Source: an uncultured Eubacterium sp.
GTDB lineage: Bacteria > Bacillota > Clostridia > Lachnospirales > Lachnospiraceae
Length of the DNA stretch: 22,672 bases
Direction of reading: 5' to 3'
Assembly (NCBI GenBank): GCA_900551945.1
Contig: URYE01000042.1
Location: 1-22,672 of the forward strand
Part shown: piece after piece, positions 14,757 through 22,539 of the stretch
How the letters are laid out: each line of letters starts with the position of its first letter
Numbering within the stretch: position 1 is the stretch's first letter
The notes under the pieces: model-generated
What the model saw: only the letters and a program-made list of their open reading frames with translations
The model's database searches: none
Told to the model about the DNA's origin: nothing
Program-made: the position numbers and the translations under genes

Positions 14757-15824
14757 TTAAAGTTCTTCTGGCATAGTCCATTGTTTTGCTTGTTGTTCGT
14801 ATTCAAGACTATTGCTCATGTATATATCACTAAGGTATGTATCATTAGCTAGTTTTACTTTTTTTGAAGCTAGGCGGTAACACTCTGCTATTTCAAAGAG
14901 TGGTTTGTCGCCATTTGCTCTAGTGTCAATTATAGCAGTTGTTTCAGAAGAAGCATTGATAAACCATAATATAGCTTCTTCATAATCTTCTAAATTCTTA
15001 AAGTAAAGCCCTAACTCCATACATATTTCCGAACAAGGTGTGACAGCAACATTTTTAAGGCATATCTTAAAGAAATTGTTGTAATCATTTTCAATTCTAT
15101 ATATTCTTGCAAGTGCGCAGGATATATTTTCTCGACATTCATCGGAGTGCGTTTCGTTATTTAGCATATTATTGAAAATGTCTTTGAAGAGAATAAAGTC
15201 GGTATCTTCACCTGATATAAAAAGTTCTTTACAAAGCATAATAATAACGTAGTCGGCAAGGACTTCTCCACGATTAACAGCATTGATAAAGGTAGTAAAG
15301 TCACGTTTGTTGTGAATATTTTCTGGCATATGTAGAATTTCTATATCACTATCAAATACAACGGGATTAAGGCGTATTGTTTCGTGGATTGGCGATATCC
15401 AAGTAAATGTTCTTAAGCGTTTAAAAAGCTTAGGGCGATATTCTTTTTGGCAATTGTATACAGTGTTAAATTCATTACTGTTGACGTATTTCATTTGAAC
15501 TATGTCTATATCTGGGATTAATGTATTTTTTAAACGTAATAGCTTGAGAAAGTTTTCGTGGTCTAGCACTTCGTCGGCATCAGCAGAAAAGATATAATCA
15601 CAAGTTGCTTTTGAAAATGCAAAGTTTCTTGCAGCAGAAAAATCTCCACACCATTCAAAGTTGTATATCTTATCTGTATATTCAGAAGCAATTGCTAGAG
15701 TGTTATCTGTTGAGCCTGTGTCAACGATGATTATTTCATCACTTATATCTTTGTAGGAGTCAAGACATCTTTTTAAAAGGTTTTCTTCATTTTTAACTAT
15801 CATACATAGGCTAATTGTAATCAT
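14757..15824 (-). CDS. GT2 glycosyltransferase with repeat-like C-terminal region
   Basis: Transfers a sugar from a nucleotide sugar; family 2 (GT-A fold), cytoplasmic. From the ATG at 15824 there are 355 residues. SLCMIVKNEENLLKRCLDS and VDTGSTDNT (35-43) begin the donor-binding domain, ADADE (81-85) is the metal-binding DXD-type motif, and WISPIHET (142-149) is typical of the subgroup with TPR-like C-termini. About 230-355 is helical. An upstream ATG (15884) lies on the -35 promoter element and is rejected; AAAGGA precedes 15824. The gene is tail-to-tail with flagellin, so it may glycosylate flagellin, as glycosyltransferases beside flagellin do in clostridia. That role is inferred. Confidence 0.85.
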   Translation of the reverse strand: MITISLCMIVKNEENLLKRCLDSYKDISDEIIIVDTGSTDNTLAIASEYTDKIYNFEWCGDFSAARNFAFSKATCDYIFSADADEVLDHENFLKLLRLKNTLIPDIDIVQMKYVNSNEFNTVYNCQKEYRPKLFKRLRTFTWISPIHETIRLNPVVFDSDIEILHMPENIHNKRDFTTFINAVNRGEVLADYVIIMLCKELFISGEDTDFILFKDIFNNMLNNETHSDECRENISCALARIYRIENDYNNFFKICLKNVAVTPCSEICMELGLYFKNLEDYEEAILWFINASSETTAIIDTRANGDKPLFEIAECYRLASKKVKLANDTYLSDIYMSNSLEYEQQAKQWTMPEEL

Positions 15825-15855
15825 ATTTTTTCCTTTCACACATTGATATAATAAA

Positions 15856-15884
15856 ATTATAAGTAGAATTATTCTTATAGTCAA
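15856..15884 (-). promoter_or_regulatory. Sigma-A promoter of the glycosyltransferase
   Basis: On the minus strand, TTGACT (complement of 15879-15884), 17 nt, then a perfect TATAAT (complement of 15856-15861). The transcript starts near 15849, giving a leader of about 25 nt. This is a sigma-A-type rather than flagellar-sigma promoter. Confidence 0.75.
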
Positions 15885-16040
15885 TGAGAAAAGGCATTTA
15901 TTGTTGTGTGAAATGTGAAGCTTTATGATATTGTTATGAAAATAACAAAAAAATTGATAAAAGTAGTCGTTTAGGCACTTGTTTTATAGAAAGTGGATAA
16001 AAAGATATATAAAAACATTATTAACTTTATTAAAATATCA

Positions 16041-16113
16041 CAAAAATATCATGATATTTTTGGTGCAATTTTTTGCATAATTTTGTTGAATTTTGACGAA
16101 AGTTGGCTATAAT
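16041..16113 (+). promoter_or_regulatory. cstA promoter with 22-bp upstream palindrome
   Basis: CAAAAATATCA-TGATATTTTTG (16041-16062) is a perfect palindrome ending 23 nt before the -35. The promoter is TTGAAT (16086-16091), 16 nt, TATAAT (16108-16113). The half-site AAATATCA also occurs once more just upstream (16033-16040). The position suits an activator or a carbon-status regulator. I cannot match it to a known operator. The rest of the gene-free stretch 15885-16234 shows only AT-rich DNA. Confidence 0.6.
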
Positions 16114-16186
16114 ACAAATTAGAGAAACAGTACTGTGAAAAATTTAATATAATTTTATATTGTAAGACAGGTATAGGATTATTAAA

Positions 16187-16216
16187 AATGAAATAGATTT
16201 TGATATCTGTTTCATT
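16187..16216 (+). promoter_or_regulatory. Leader hairpin just before the cstA ribosome binding site
   Basis: AATGAAATAGAT (16187-16198) pairs with ATCTGTTTCATT (16205-16216) over 12 bp with one G-U pair and a six-base loop. It ends two bases before AAAGGAGG. It could modulate translation or protect the mRNA end. Confidence 0.45.
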
Positions 16217-16234
16217 GCAAAGGAGGAATGAGTT

Positions 16235-17680
16235 ATGATTAGCTTTTTCATTTGTCTTATTTTATTAATTGGCGGTTACTTTATCTATGGTAAGGTTGTA
16301 GAGAATACATTTGCACCTGACGATAGAGAGACACCAGCAATTAAGATTAATGATGGTGTTGACTATGTTGTAATGCCACAATGGAAGTTGTTTTTGGTAC
16401 AGTTGCTTAATATTGCAGGCTTAGGCCCAATATTTGGTGCTATGCAGGGTGCTTTGTGGGGTCCTGTAGTATTCTTATGGATTACATTTGGTACAATCTT
16501 TGCAGGTGGTGTACATGATTACTTCTCTGGTATGCTTTCAGAAAGAAATGATGGTGCATCTATTTCAGAAGTCTGTGGTATTTACCTCGGTGGCTTTATG
16601 AAGAATGTAATGAGAGTATTCAGTGTTGTACTTCTTGTTATGGTTGGTACAGTATTCGCAGTTGGTCCTGCCGGACTTATAGTTACATTATTTAAGAATG
16701 GTAACGTATCAGGTATTGTAACAAGTACAGAGTTTTGGCTTTGGATAATTTTAGCATACTACTTTGTTGCAACATTTATTTCGATTGATAAGATTATAGG
16801 TCGTATTTATCCTTTATTTGGTATATGTCTTATAATTATGGCTCTTGGTGTTATTATTGGTATATTTACACATTCAGAATATCAAATTCCTGAAATCTGG
16901 TCTAACTTTACTAATATGCACCCAAAGGCAACTCCAATATGGAGTGTTATGTTTATTACAGTTGCGTGTGGTGCTATTTCAGGTTTCCATGCAACACAGT
17001 CACCACTTATGGCTCGTTGTATGAAGTCAGAAAAGCAAGGACATTTCGTATTCTATGGCGCAATGGTAGCAGAAGGTGTTATTGCTTTAATATGGGCAGC
17101 AGCAGGTTGTTCTATATATGAAGTAACAGATGGCTTAAGCACAGGCTTAAGTGCAATTCTTGCAAATGGTCAGTCAGCCGCTATATATGATGTTTGTTCT
17201 AAGACAATGGGTGGTATCGGTATAGCACTTGCTATGATTGGTGTTATTGTTTGCCCTATTACATCAGGCGATACAGCATTTAGAAGTGCAAGACTTGTTC
17301 TTGCCGATTGGTTTAAGGTAGACCAGTCAAAGTTTACAAAGAGATTAATGCTTTGTGTACCTTTACTTGCAGTTGGTGCTATAGTAGGACATCTTGATTA
17401 TACAATAGTATGGAGATACTTCAGTTGGACTAACCAGACACTTGCAATGATAGTATTATGGACAGCAAGTATGTTCTTATTTAAAGAAAAGAAGAACTAT
17501 TGGATTACAACAGTACCAGCAATATTTATGAGTGCTGTTTCAATGACATATTTCTTCTATGCACCAGAGTGTCTTAACCTCGGAACAACAGTTGCTTATC
17601 CAGCAGGTATAATCATCGCTGTAATTTTCTTTGGTATATTTATCTATGCTACAAAGAAACAGCCTAAGGCAGCTAATTAA
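16235..17680 (+). CDS. cstA: CstA-family carbon starvation / pyruvate-type transporter
   Basis: A membrane carrier of the CstA family, whose characterised members take up pyruvate (BtsT, CstA) and have been linked to peptide uptake. The 481-residue chain is hydrophobic throughout, about 13 TM segments, and is the short form, compared with about 700 residues in enterobacteria. Family signatures are GPIFGAMQGALWGP, GGVHDYFSGMLSERNDGASISE and GDTAFRSARLVLADWF. The start follows AAAGGAGGAATGAG. It appears to be a single-gene unit with its own promoter, an upstream palindrome and a hairpin after the stop. No YbdD-like small partner gene and no LytTR-type two-component pair lie next to it. Confidence 0.9.
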   Translation: MISFFICLILLIGGYFIYGKVVENTFAPDDRETPAIKINDGVDYVVMPQWKLFLVQLLNIAGLGPIFGAMQGALWGPVVFLWITFGTIFAGGVHDYFSGMLSERNDGASISEVCGIYLGGFMKNVMRVFSVVLLVMVGTVFAVGPAGLIVTLFKNGNVSGIVTSTEFWLWIILAYYFVATFISIDKIIGRIYPLFGICLIIMALGVIIGIFTHSEYQIPEIWSNFTNMHPKATPIWSVMFITVACGAISGFHATQSPLMARCMKSEKQGHFVFYGAMVAEGVIALIWAAAGCSIYEVTDGLSTGLSAILANGQSAAIYDVCSKTMGGIGIALAMIGVIVCPITSGDTAFRSARLVLADWFKVDQSKFTKRLMLCVPLLAVGAIVGHLDYTIVWRYFSWTNQTLAMIVLWTASMFLFKEKKNYWITTVPAIFMSAVSMTYFFYAPECLNLGTTVAYPAGIIIAVIFFGIFIYATKKQPKAAN

Positions 17681-17747
17681 TTTGATACTAATAAGAAAGT
17701 CTTTATTAATAAGCAAAAATGTGAGGGAGTTTATATAGTAATGAATA

Positions 17748-17788
17748 ATATAATGCCGAGGCATATTGGTAGTGCTTCGGCATTATAT
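17748..17788 (+). terminator. Hairpin after cstA
   Basis: ATATAATGCCGA (17748-17759) pairs with TCGGCATTATAT (17777-17788), and GC/GC inside continues the stem. The stem is strong but there is no T-run, so it may stop transcription weakly or stabilise the 3' end. A 17-codon frame (MNNIMPRHIGSASALYK, 17741-17794) runs across it behind GAGGGAG; I regard it as a by-product of the hairpin unless translation is shown. Confidence 0.5.
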
Positions 17789-17846
17789 AAATGATTTATG
17801 GTGTATTATTTAGTTCAAAGATAACAACAGAAGGGAGTTGGTTTTT

Positions 17847-18854
17847 ATGTTATTTAAGCCACGTTGTTTGGGAAATGTATCACTAGATAAGGAAGAACTT
17901 ATAAAAGACAAAAAGAATTGTAGAAAATTTGGCCCATGCGGTGTGGGAGAAAAGGCTATATATCTTAATAGCTTTTACTTTGACCGAGTATATTATATAC
18001 CACTTTCTTCTGTAAAAAGAGTGTACAAAAGAGTAGCAATGAGTAAGGGTGGCTTTACTGGCAAGGGATTATTTGCAACAATTCCTTATTTAGTTGTTGA
18101 ATATGACAATGGTGAGGAAAGACAGTGTAATTTTAAGTTTGAAGAAAATGTTGATTCTTTGCTTGCTTATTTAAAGCAGACTCACCCTTATATTAGGTTA
18201 CACAGTGAGCAGGCAGAAAGGCGTTTAAAAGAAAAGGAACGTCTTAAGGCTAAGAAGAAAGCAAAGGTGCTTTCAAAGACAGCATTACAAAATATTGCTG
18301 TGCTTGAAAATTGTATGCAGTATCTTAATAGGAATGAGGAATTAAGTATTGCACTGAGCGCAGGAGCTAAGAAAAAGCGAGTGTATGACAGAAGTAATCC
18401 TGCTTACAAATGGGTTGCTTTAAGTATTACACTTTTGGGAGTTGGTTCATTGATTTATGGGGTGTATGCACTTGCTACACATGCAGGCTTTGCTATGTAT
18501 TTCTTGTTATTTGGACTTGCGGCAATATTTTTATTTTCAAGTGCAAATGTACTTCCTACAGCAAAAAATAATAAGAAATATATAGAGCATAATCTTGAAA
18601 AAGCGATTGATGAAATGCAGGAGTACATTAAAAAATATCCTGATTTTCCGCTTCCAGCTTGGTATGCTCACCCTGTAGTGTTAAAACGTATGATTGATAT
18701 TATGCAGGAGGGCAGAGCTGAGAATATTGCGCAGGCTCTTGATATATTAAAAGCTGATTTACAGGCACTTAATTCTAGTGTCGCAGTAGAACAGGAAGAA
18801 TATGACGAAGTAATGGCAATAAAGCCAATGTTTCTTGTAAGAAATTATCAGTAA
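17847..18854 (+). CDS. Unrecognised two-TM membrane protein
   Basis: I do not recognise this family. From the ATG at 17847 (after AAGGGAG) it has 335 residues. Residues 1-115 are a soluble, beta-rich part (AIYLNSFYFDRVYYIPLSSVKRVYKR, LVVEYDNGEERQCNFKF) that could be a PH-like domain. Residues 118-145 are a highly charged helix (EQAERRLKEKERLKAKKKAK). TM segments lie at about 188-210 and 214-234, closely spaced as a hairpin. The rest is a helical cytoplasmic tail. No signal peptide or catalytic motif is seen. A TTG three codons upstream is less likely as the start. It is followed by a clear terminator, so it is probably transcribed alone or with cstA. Confidence 0.75.
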   Translation: MLFKPRCLGNVSLDKEELIKDKKNCRKFGPCGVGEKAIYLNSFYFDRVYYIPLSSVKRVYKRVAMSKGGFTGKGLFATIPYLVVEYDNGEERQCNFKFEENVDSLLAYLKQTHPYIRLHSEQAERRLKEKERLKAKKKAKVLSKTALQNIAVLENCMQYLNRNEELSIALSAGAKKKRVYDRSNPAYKWVALSITLLGVGSLIYGVYALATHAGFAMYFLLFGLAAIFLFSSANVLPTAKNNKKYIEHNLEKAIDEMQEYIKKYPDFPLPAWYAHPVVLKRMIDIMQEGRAENIAQALDILKADLQALNSSVAVEQEEYDEVMAIKPMFLVRNYQ

Positions 18855-18872
18855 AAAAGATTAAAAAAGAAG

Positions 18873-18909
18873 TCAAGTAGGTGAAAATTATCATCTACTT
18901 GATTTTTTT
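18873..18909 (+). terminator. Intrinsic terminator after the two-TM protein gene
   Basis: TCAAGTAGGTGA (18873-18884) pairs with TCATCTACTTGA (18891-18902) with one mismatch or wobble, followed by seven Ts. It lies 18 nt after the stop codon. Confidence 0.9.
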
Positions 18910-19064
18910 ATGCGAACAATGAGTTAAATGCAGTTGCTATTTGAACGAAAAGAAAGTCATTAACACCTTTAAATGCTGTCCTGTGTCAAAGGCTTATAGC
19001 CCGTTACTCGAACAACACGTTTTACGGGGCGGCAATTTATGTGAATAACGAAGCAAAGTTTTGC
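18910..19064. other. Spacer with a locally GC-richer islet
   Basis: No gene is visible. Around 18970-19060 base composition is clearly richer in G and C than the surrounding spacers, with GCCCGT (19000-19005) able to pair with ACGGGGC (19024-19030). AAGCAAA-GT-TTTGCTT (19051-19066) forms a short hairpin that runs into the -35 of the next promoter. It could be a structured RNA, a degenerate repeat or an old insertion. Confidence 0.4.
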
Positions 19065-19093
19065 TTGACATAATAAAGATATACTTATATACT
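19065..19093 (+). promoter_or_regulatory. Promoter of the AEC-family transporter
   Basis: Perfect -35 TTGACA (19065-19070), 17 nt, TATACT (19088-19093). The leader is about 80 nt and very AT-rich. Confidence 0.75.
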
Positions 19094-19179
19094 ACATACG
19101 ATGAAATATATTTCATTATACTATAAATTAATTATATAAAAATATAGTATAAATAATATGGTTAAAATAGGAGATTAAC

Positions 19180-20103
19180 ATGGAACTTGCAATTATTACT
19201 GTAAAACAGGTTTTGGAACTTTTTGTTCTTATTATTTCTGGTATTTTTCTTTATAAGAAGAATATAATTAGGGAAGATGGAAAAAAGTTATTGTCGGATA
19301 TTCTTATCAAGTTTGTTGTGCCATGTATGATAATTAATTCTTATATGGGTAAGTTTAATGATGAGGTGCTTGACAATATAGGAAAGTCATTTATATATAG
19401 TATTATTTTATGTGTGATTGGTATTGTTATCTCGCTTGCTGTATCATTTGTGGTATCTGATGAGCATAAAGGTATTTTTAGATTTGCTTGTTCATTTTCT
19501 AATGCGGCTTATATGGGATTTCCATTGATAAGAGCTTTGTTTGGTGAAGAAGGTATATTGTATGCAAGTTCTTATGTTACAGTATTTAATATATTGTTGT
19601 GGTCAGTAGGGTATGTATTTTTTGCGGATAAGATGCCTATTAAAAAGTTGTTAAAAAATCTTATTACTTGTCCACCTATAATTGCAGTTGTTGTAGGGCT
19701 TATTATATATTTATTCAAAATACCTGTAACAAATATAATTGCTGACCCAATAAGCTCTGTAGGAGCTATGACAACTCCTATATCTATGATAGTTACTGGT
19801 GTTGCTATGGGTGAAGCAGGAATTGTTAGGTTGATTAAGCAAAAGCATTTGTTGTATGGATTATTTATAAGGCTTATATTAATTCCTATGGTAAGTCTTT
19901 TGGTGTTTTACATATTTAATATAAGTGGAATTGTTGCTACGGTAACTCTTGTTCTTGAAGCTTGTCCTTGTGCTGCTATAACGACTATGTTTGCAATTCA
20001 GTATGGACATGACCAAAAATATGCGGCGGCACTTGTTGTTATATCGACTATTTGCAGTATAGTGACATTGCCATTATATGTCTATCTTATAGGGATGATT
20101 TAA
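19180..20103 (+). CDS. AEC-family (auxin efflux carrier-like) transporter
   Basis: A 307-residue membrane protein of the AEC/Mem_trans family, whose bacterial members move small organic acids such as malate or malonate. About ten TM segments are visible. Typical stretches are the N-terminal KKNIIREDGKKLLSDILIKFVVPCMI, the central CSFSNAAYMGFPLIRALFGEEG and the C-terminal LEACPCAAITTMFAIQYG. The start follows AGGAGATTAAC. It is a single-gene unit between a strong promoter and the long hairpin repeat C1, which may end its transcript. The substrate is not known. Confidence 0.88.
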   Translation: MELAIITVKQVLELFVLIISGIFLYKKNIIREDGKKLLSDILIKFVVPCMIINSYMGKFNDEVLDNIGKSFIYSIILCVIGIVISLAVSFVVSDEHKGIFRFACSFSNAAYMGFPLIRALFGEEGILYASSYVTVFNILLWSVGYVFFADKMPIKKLLKNLITCPPIIAVVVGLIIYLFKIPVTNIIADPISSVGAMTTPISMIVTGVAMGEAGIVRLIKQKHLLYGLFIRLILIPMVSLLVFYIFNISGIVATVTLVLEACPCAAITTMFAIQYGHDQKYAAALVVISTICSIVTLPLYVYLIGMI

Positions 20104-20117
20104 CTTTATATTATAGG

Positions 20118-20253
20118 AAAAATAGTATGAAATTTTATAGTTGATGGATAAAAGCTAAGTAGTTCTAAGATGTGCGGTAATCACTGTTTTTTGACAGCAC
20201 AACTAAGAACTACTAAACTTTTACCATATACTATAAAATTTCATACTATTTTT
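20118..20253. repeat. Long hairpin repeat, copy C1 (136 bp)
   Basis: The outer 24 nt (20118-20141) and (20230-20253) are perfect inverted copies. Pairing continues, with a few mismatches, to TGTG/CACA near the centre, giving arms of about 57 nt. The tip is GGTAATCACTGTTTTTTGACAG. The left arm from 20132 to 20175 recurs at 22540-22583 with two differences. No reading frame lies inside. A-run and T-run edges mean it may also terminate the AEC transcript. Nothing else is seen in 20254-20517 beyond AT-rich spacer. Confidence 0.8.
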
Positions 20254-20517
20254 CTTATTTCTACTACATTTTGTTTATGATAAAAAATATTATTTGATTT
20301 GGAAGTTAGTGATTTTTTGTATTTGGAATTAGATAAACTTTTGTAGGATGGTAGGGAATATAAATATAGTTTATTGTTTTTGATATGTGTGTTTATTTAT
20401 ATTTTCATAAAATTAAAATTATAAAAACTAGGGAGTGACTTGTTGTGTATTTATTGTAAATCTGTTAAAATCACTTTATGCTTTGGCAGAAGAAAAGTGA
20501 GTTGGAATGGAGAATTT

Positions 20518-21189
20518 ATGTTAAGAGATTGTACTTTGGAAGATATTTCCGATGGAAAGTTATATAGTGAAAATGATATGGTAAAGGCGGACACTAATAG
20601 TTGTAATGGGTGTAAGTCTGTTTGTTGTCATGGTATGGGGAAAACTATTGTGCTTGACCCTTATGATACATATAGATTGACAGCGCAGTTTAAGTGTAGC
20701 TTTGAAGATTTGCTCAAGGATAGGCTTGAACTTAATGTTGTTGATGGTGTTATACTTCCTAACCTTAAGATGTCAGAAGTAAATAACGACTGTTCATTTC
20801 TTGATGAGAATAGAAGATGTCAGATACATCTTAACAGACCTGGTATATGTAGGCTTTTTCCATTAGGAAGGTACTGGGAAGACGATGAGCATTTTAAGTA
20901 TATACTGCAAGTTGGTCAATGTAAGAAAGATAATCTTTCTAAGATTAAAGTTAAGAAATGGCTTGATACACCTGACCTTGCTACATATAATTCATTTATT
21001 GTAAAATGGCATGTTTATTTAAAGAAAATTCAACGAGCAATTGTCAATTTGAATGATGAGCAAGTTAAAATTGTTACTATGTATACATTAAAGACATTTT
21101 TTATAACACCTTATGACCTTAATAAAGATTTTTATGAGCAATTTAATGTAAGACTTGATACAGCAGTTAAGGCTTTAGCATTGGATTAG
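20518..21189 (+). CDS. YkgJ-family cysteine-cluster protein
   Basis: A soluble protein of the YkgJ (CxxCxxxCC) family, believed to bind zinc or an Fe-S cluster; the function is not established. From the ATG at 20518 there are 224 residues. The cysteines lie at C29, C32, C36 and C37 (NSCNGCKSVCC), C92, C101 and C111 (CSFLDENRRCQIH, RPGICRLFPLGR) and C135. The C-terminal 80 residues are helical. A longer frame from a TTG at 20440 lacks a nearby Shine-Dalgarno sequence, while GGAG sits 5 nt before 20518. It is followed after 64 nt by lgt on the same strand, probably in one operon. Confidence 0.85.
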   Translation: MLRDCTLEDISDGKLYSENDMVKADTNSCNGCKSVCCHGMGKTIVLDPYDTYRLTAQFKCSFEDLLKDRLELNVVDGVILPNLKMSEVNNDCSFLDENRRCQIHLNRPGICRLFPLGRYWEDDEHFKYILQVGQCKKDNLSKIKVKKWLDTPDLATYNSFIVKWHVYLKKIQRAIVNLNDEQVKIVTMYTLKTFFITPYDLNKDFYEQFNVRLDTAVKALALD

Positions 21190-21253
21190 AAAGTTTTGAA
21201 ATGATAGTTAAAAGTTTATCGAGAGTATGTTTTATTTTAGGAGGAATTTTTAA

Positions 21254-22015
21254 TTGAGAGAAACATTATTTACAATTGGGAGCTTTAAGGTTCATGGTTA
21301 TGGAACTCTTATTGCTATTGGCTTTATTGTGGCAATGCTTGTTGCTGAGTATAGGGCAAAAAAGAATGGTCTTAAAGAAGAAGCAGTAGTTGACATTGCT
21401 ATTATTGCAGGCGTATGTGGCTTTTTAGGAGCTAAGATTTTATATGTGATAGTAAGTTTTGATGAATTTTTGAAACAGCCGTTAGCTGTGCTTGGCTCAT
21501 CGGGGTTTGTTGTGTATGGCGGAATAATTGGTGGTGTAGCAGCCGCTTATATTTATTGTAGAATTAAAAAGCTTAATTTTCTTGATTACTTTGACCTTGT
21601 TATGCCAGAGATTGCAATAGCTCAAGGTTTTGGACGAATTGGCTGTTTTCTTGCAGGGTGTTGTTATGGTCGTGAAACAGATTCTTGGTTTAGTGTTATG
21701 TTTCCTGATGATTGCAACTTTGCACCTGGGAGTGTACCTCTTATTCCAACACAGCTTTTATCGTCAGCAGGTGATTTTCTTATAGCTGTGATATTGATTA
21801 TTGTAGCTGTTAAGTTGAAGAATAAGTTACAATCTGGTAATATTGGTGAGCTTTATATGGTGCTTTATGGTATTGGTAGATTTGTTATAGAGTTCTTTAG
21901 AAATGATTATCGTGGAGCAGTTGGTTTTATGTCAACATCTCAATTTATTTCTATATTTATAATTGCGTTTGCGGTTGTTTTGTATTTTGTTAATAAGAAG
22001 AAAAATGTGGCTTAG
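21254..22015 (+). CDS. lgt: Prolipoprotein diacylglyceryl transferase (Lgt)
   Basis: Transfers diacylglycerol from phosphatidylglycerol to the lipobox cysteine of prolipoproteins at the cytoplasmic membrane, the first step of lipoprotein maturation. The product has 253 residues and about seven TM segments. Signatures are FKVHGYG with H14, GFVVYGGIIGG, GRIGCFLAGCCYG with R128 (matching the essential arginine of the GRIGNF motif), and RFVIEFFRNDYRG. The start is TTG at 21254, nine nt after AGGAGG, and no ATG further in would keep the conserved N-terminus. The family is essential in many bacteria. It is downstream of the YkgJ gene and ends only 6 nt from the convergent DUF2752 gene. Confidence 0.95.
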   Translation: MRETLFTIGSFKVHGYGTLIAIGFIVAMLVAEYRAKKNGLKEEAVVDIAIIAGVCGFLGAKILYVIVSFDEFLKQPLAVLGSSGFVVYGGIIGGVAAAYIYCRIKKLNFLDYFDLVMPEIAIAQGFGRIGCFLAGCCYGRETDSWFSVMFPDDCNFAPGSVPLIPTQLLSSAGDFLIAVILIIVAVKLKNKLQSGNIGELYMVLYGIGRFVIEFFRNDYRGAVGFMSTSQFISIFIIAFAVVLYFVNKKKNVA

Positions 22016-22021
22016 TTGTAG

Positions 22022-22492
22022 CTAACTAGCAAAATTAGATATTATTTTTGTGGCAATATAGTGTATATTGTGTAAAATGTTGTTGTTATAGTATGTTAGT
22101 GGTTCTACATTAGGGTACATTGTTATCATTCTAAAGATATATATTAAAATGGATATAGTTCCAGTAGCTATTAATAGTGTGTTGATTGTTTTAGTAGTGA
22201 ATTTTTTTGTTAGTATGTATCTGTTGATAAATAATATTATAATTAATATAATCCATAAAAATATACAAGGGTTCATTGTTAATGCTTTGTGCCATCTAAG
22301 TGTTATAAGATAGTAAAATGCTCTGGTTATTCCACAACCTGGGCAGGGAAAGCCTGTGAATATGGCAATTGGGCATATTTTGTGGAATATAAGTTGATTT
22401 ATAATGCAGGCTGTTATTATACTTAGAATAAGTGGGGCGTATTTTTTTAAGTCGTTTATGGTGTTTGTAAATATTTGTGAAAATGGTGTCAT
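22022..22492 (-). CDS. DUF2752 membrane protein
   Basis: A small membrane protein of the DUF2752 family, function unknown. The 156 residues contain FPCPGCGITRAFYYL with C50 and C53, the defining motif, followed by RWHKALTMNP. Hydrophobic segments lie at about 20-37, 72-92 and 104-124. The start at 22492 is preceded on the minus strand by AAAGGA about 12 nt away. It is convergent with lgt with no terminator between the stops, so the two transcripts probably overlap. Confidence 0.85.
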   Translation of the reverse strand: MTPFSQIFTNTINDLKKYAPLILSIITACIINQLIFHKICPIAIFTGFPCPGCGITRAFYYLITLRWHKALTMNPCIFLWIILIIILFINRYILTKKFTTKTINTLLIATGTISILIYIFRMITMYPNVEPLTYYNNNILHNIHYIATKIISNFAS

Positions 22493-22539
22493 ATAATAAT
22501 AGTCCTTTATATACTTTTATGTAAGAAAACTGGTATTAT

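Noticed and set aside
16939..17121. 60-codon plus-strand frame inside cstA
   Set aside because: It is an out-of-frame reading of the conserved CstA sequence with no ribosome binding site.
17741..17794. 17-codon small frame after cstA with a GAGGGAG upstream
   Set aside because: It coincides with a strong hairpin and its codons follow the hairpin arms; there is no evidence of a family.
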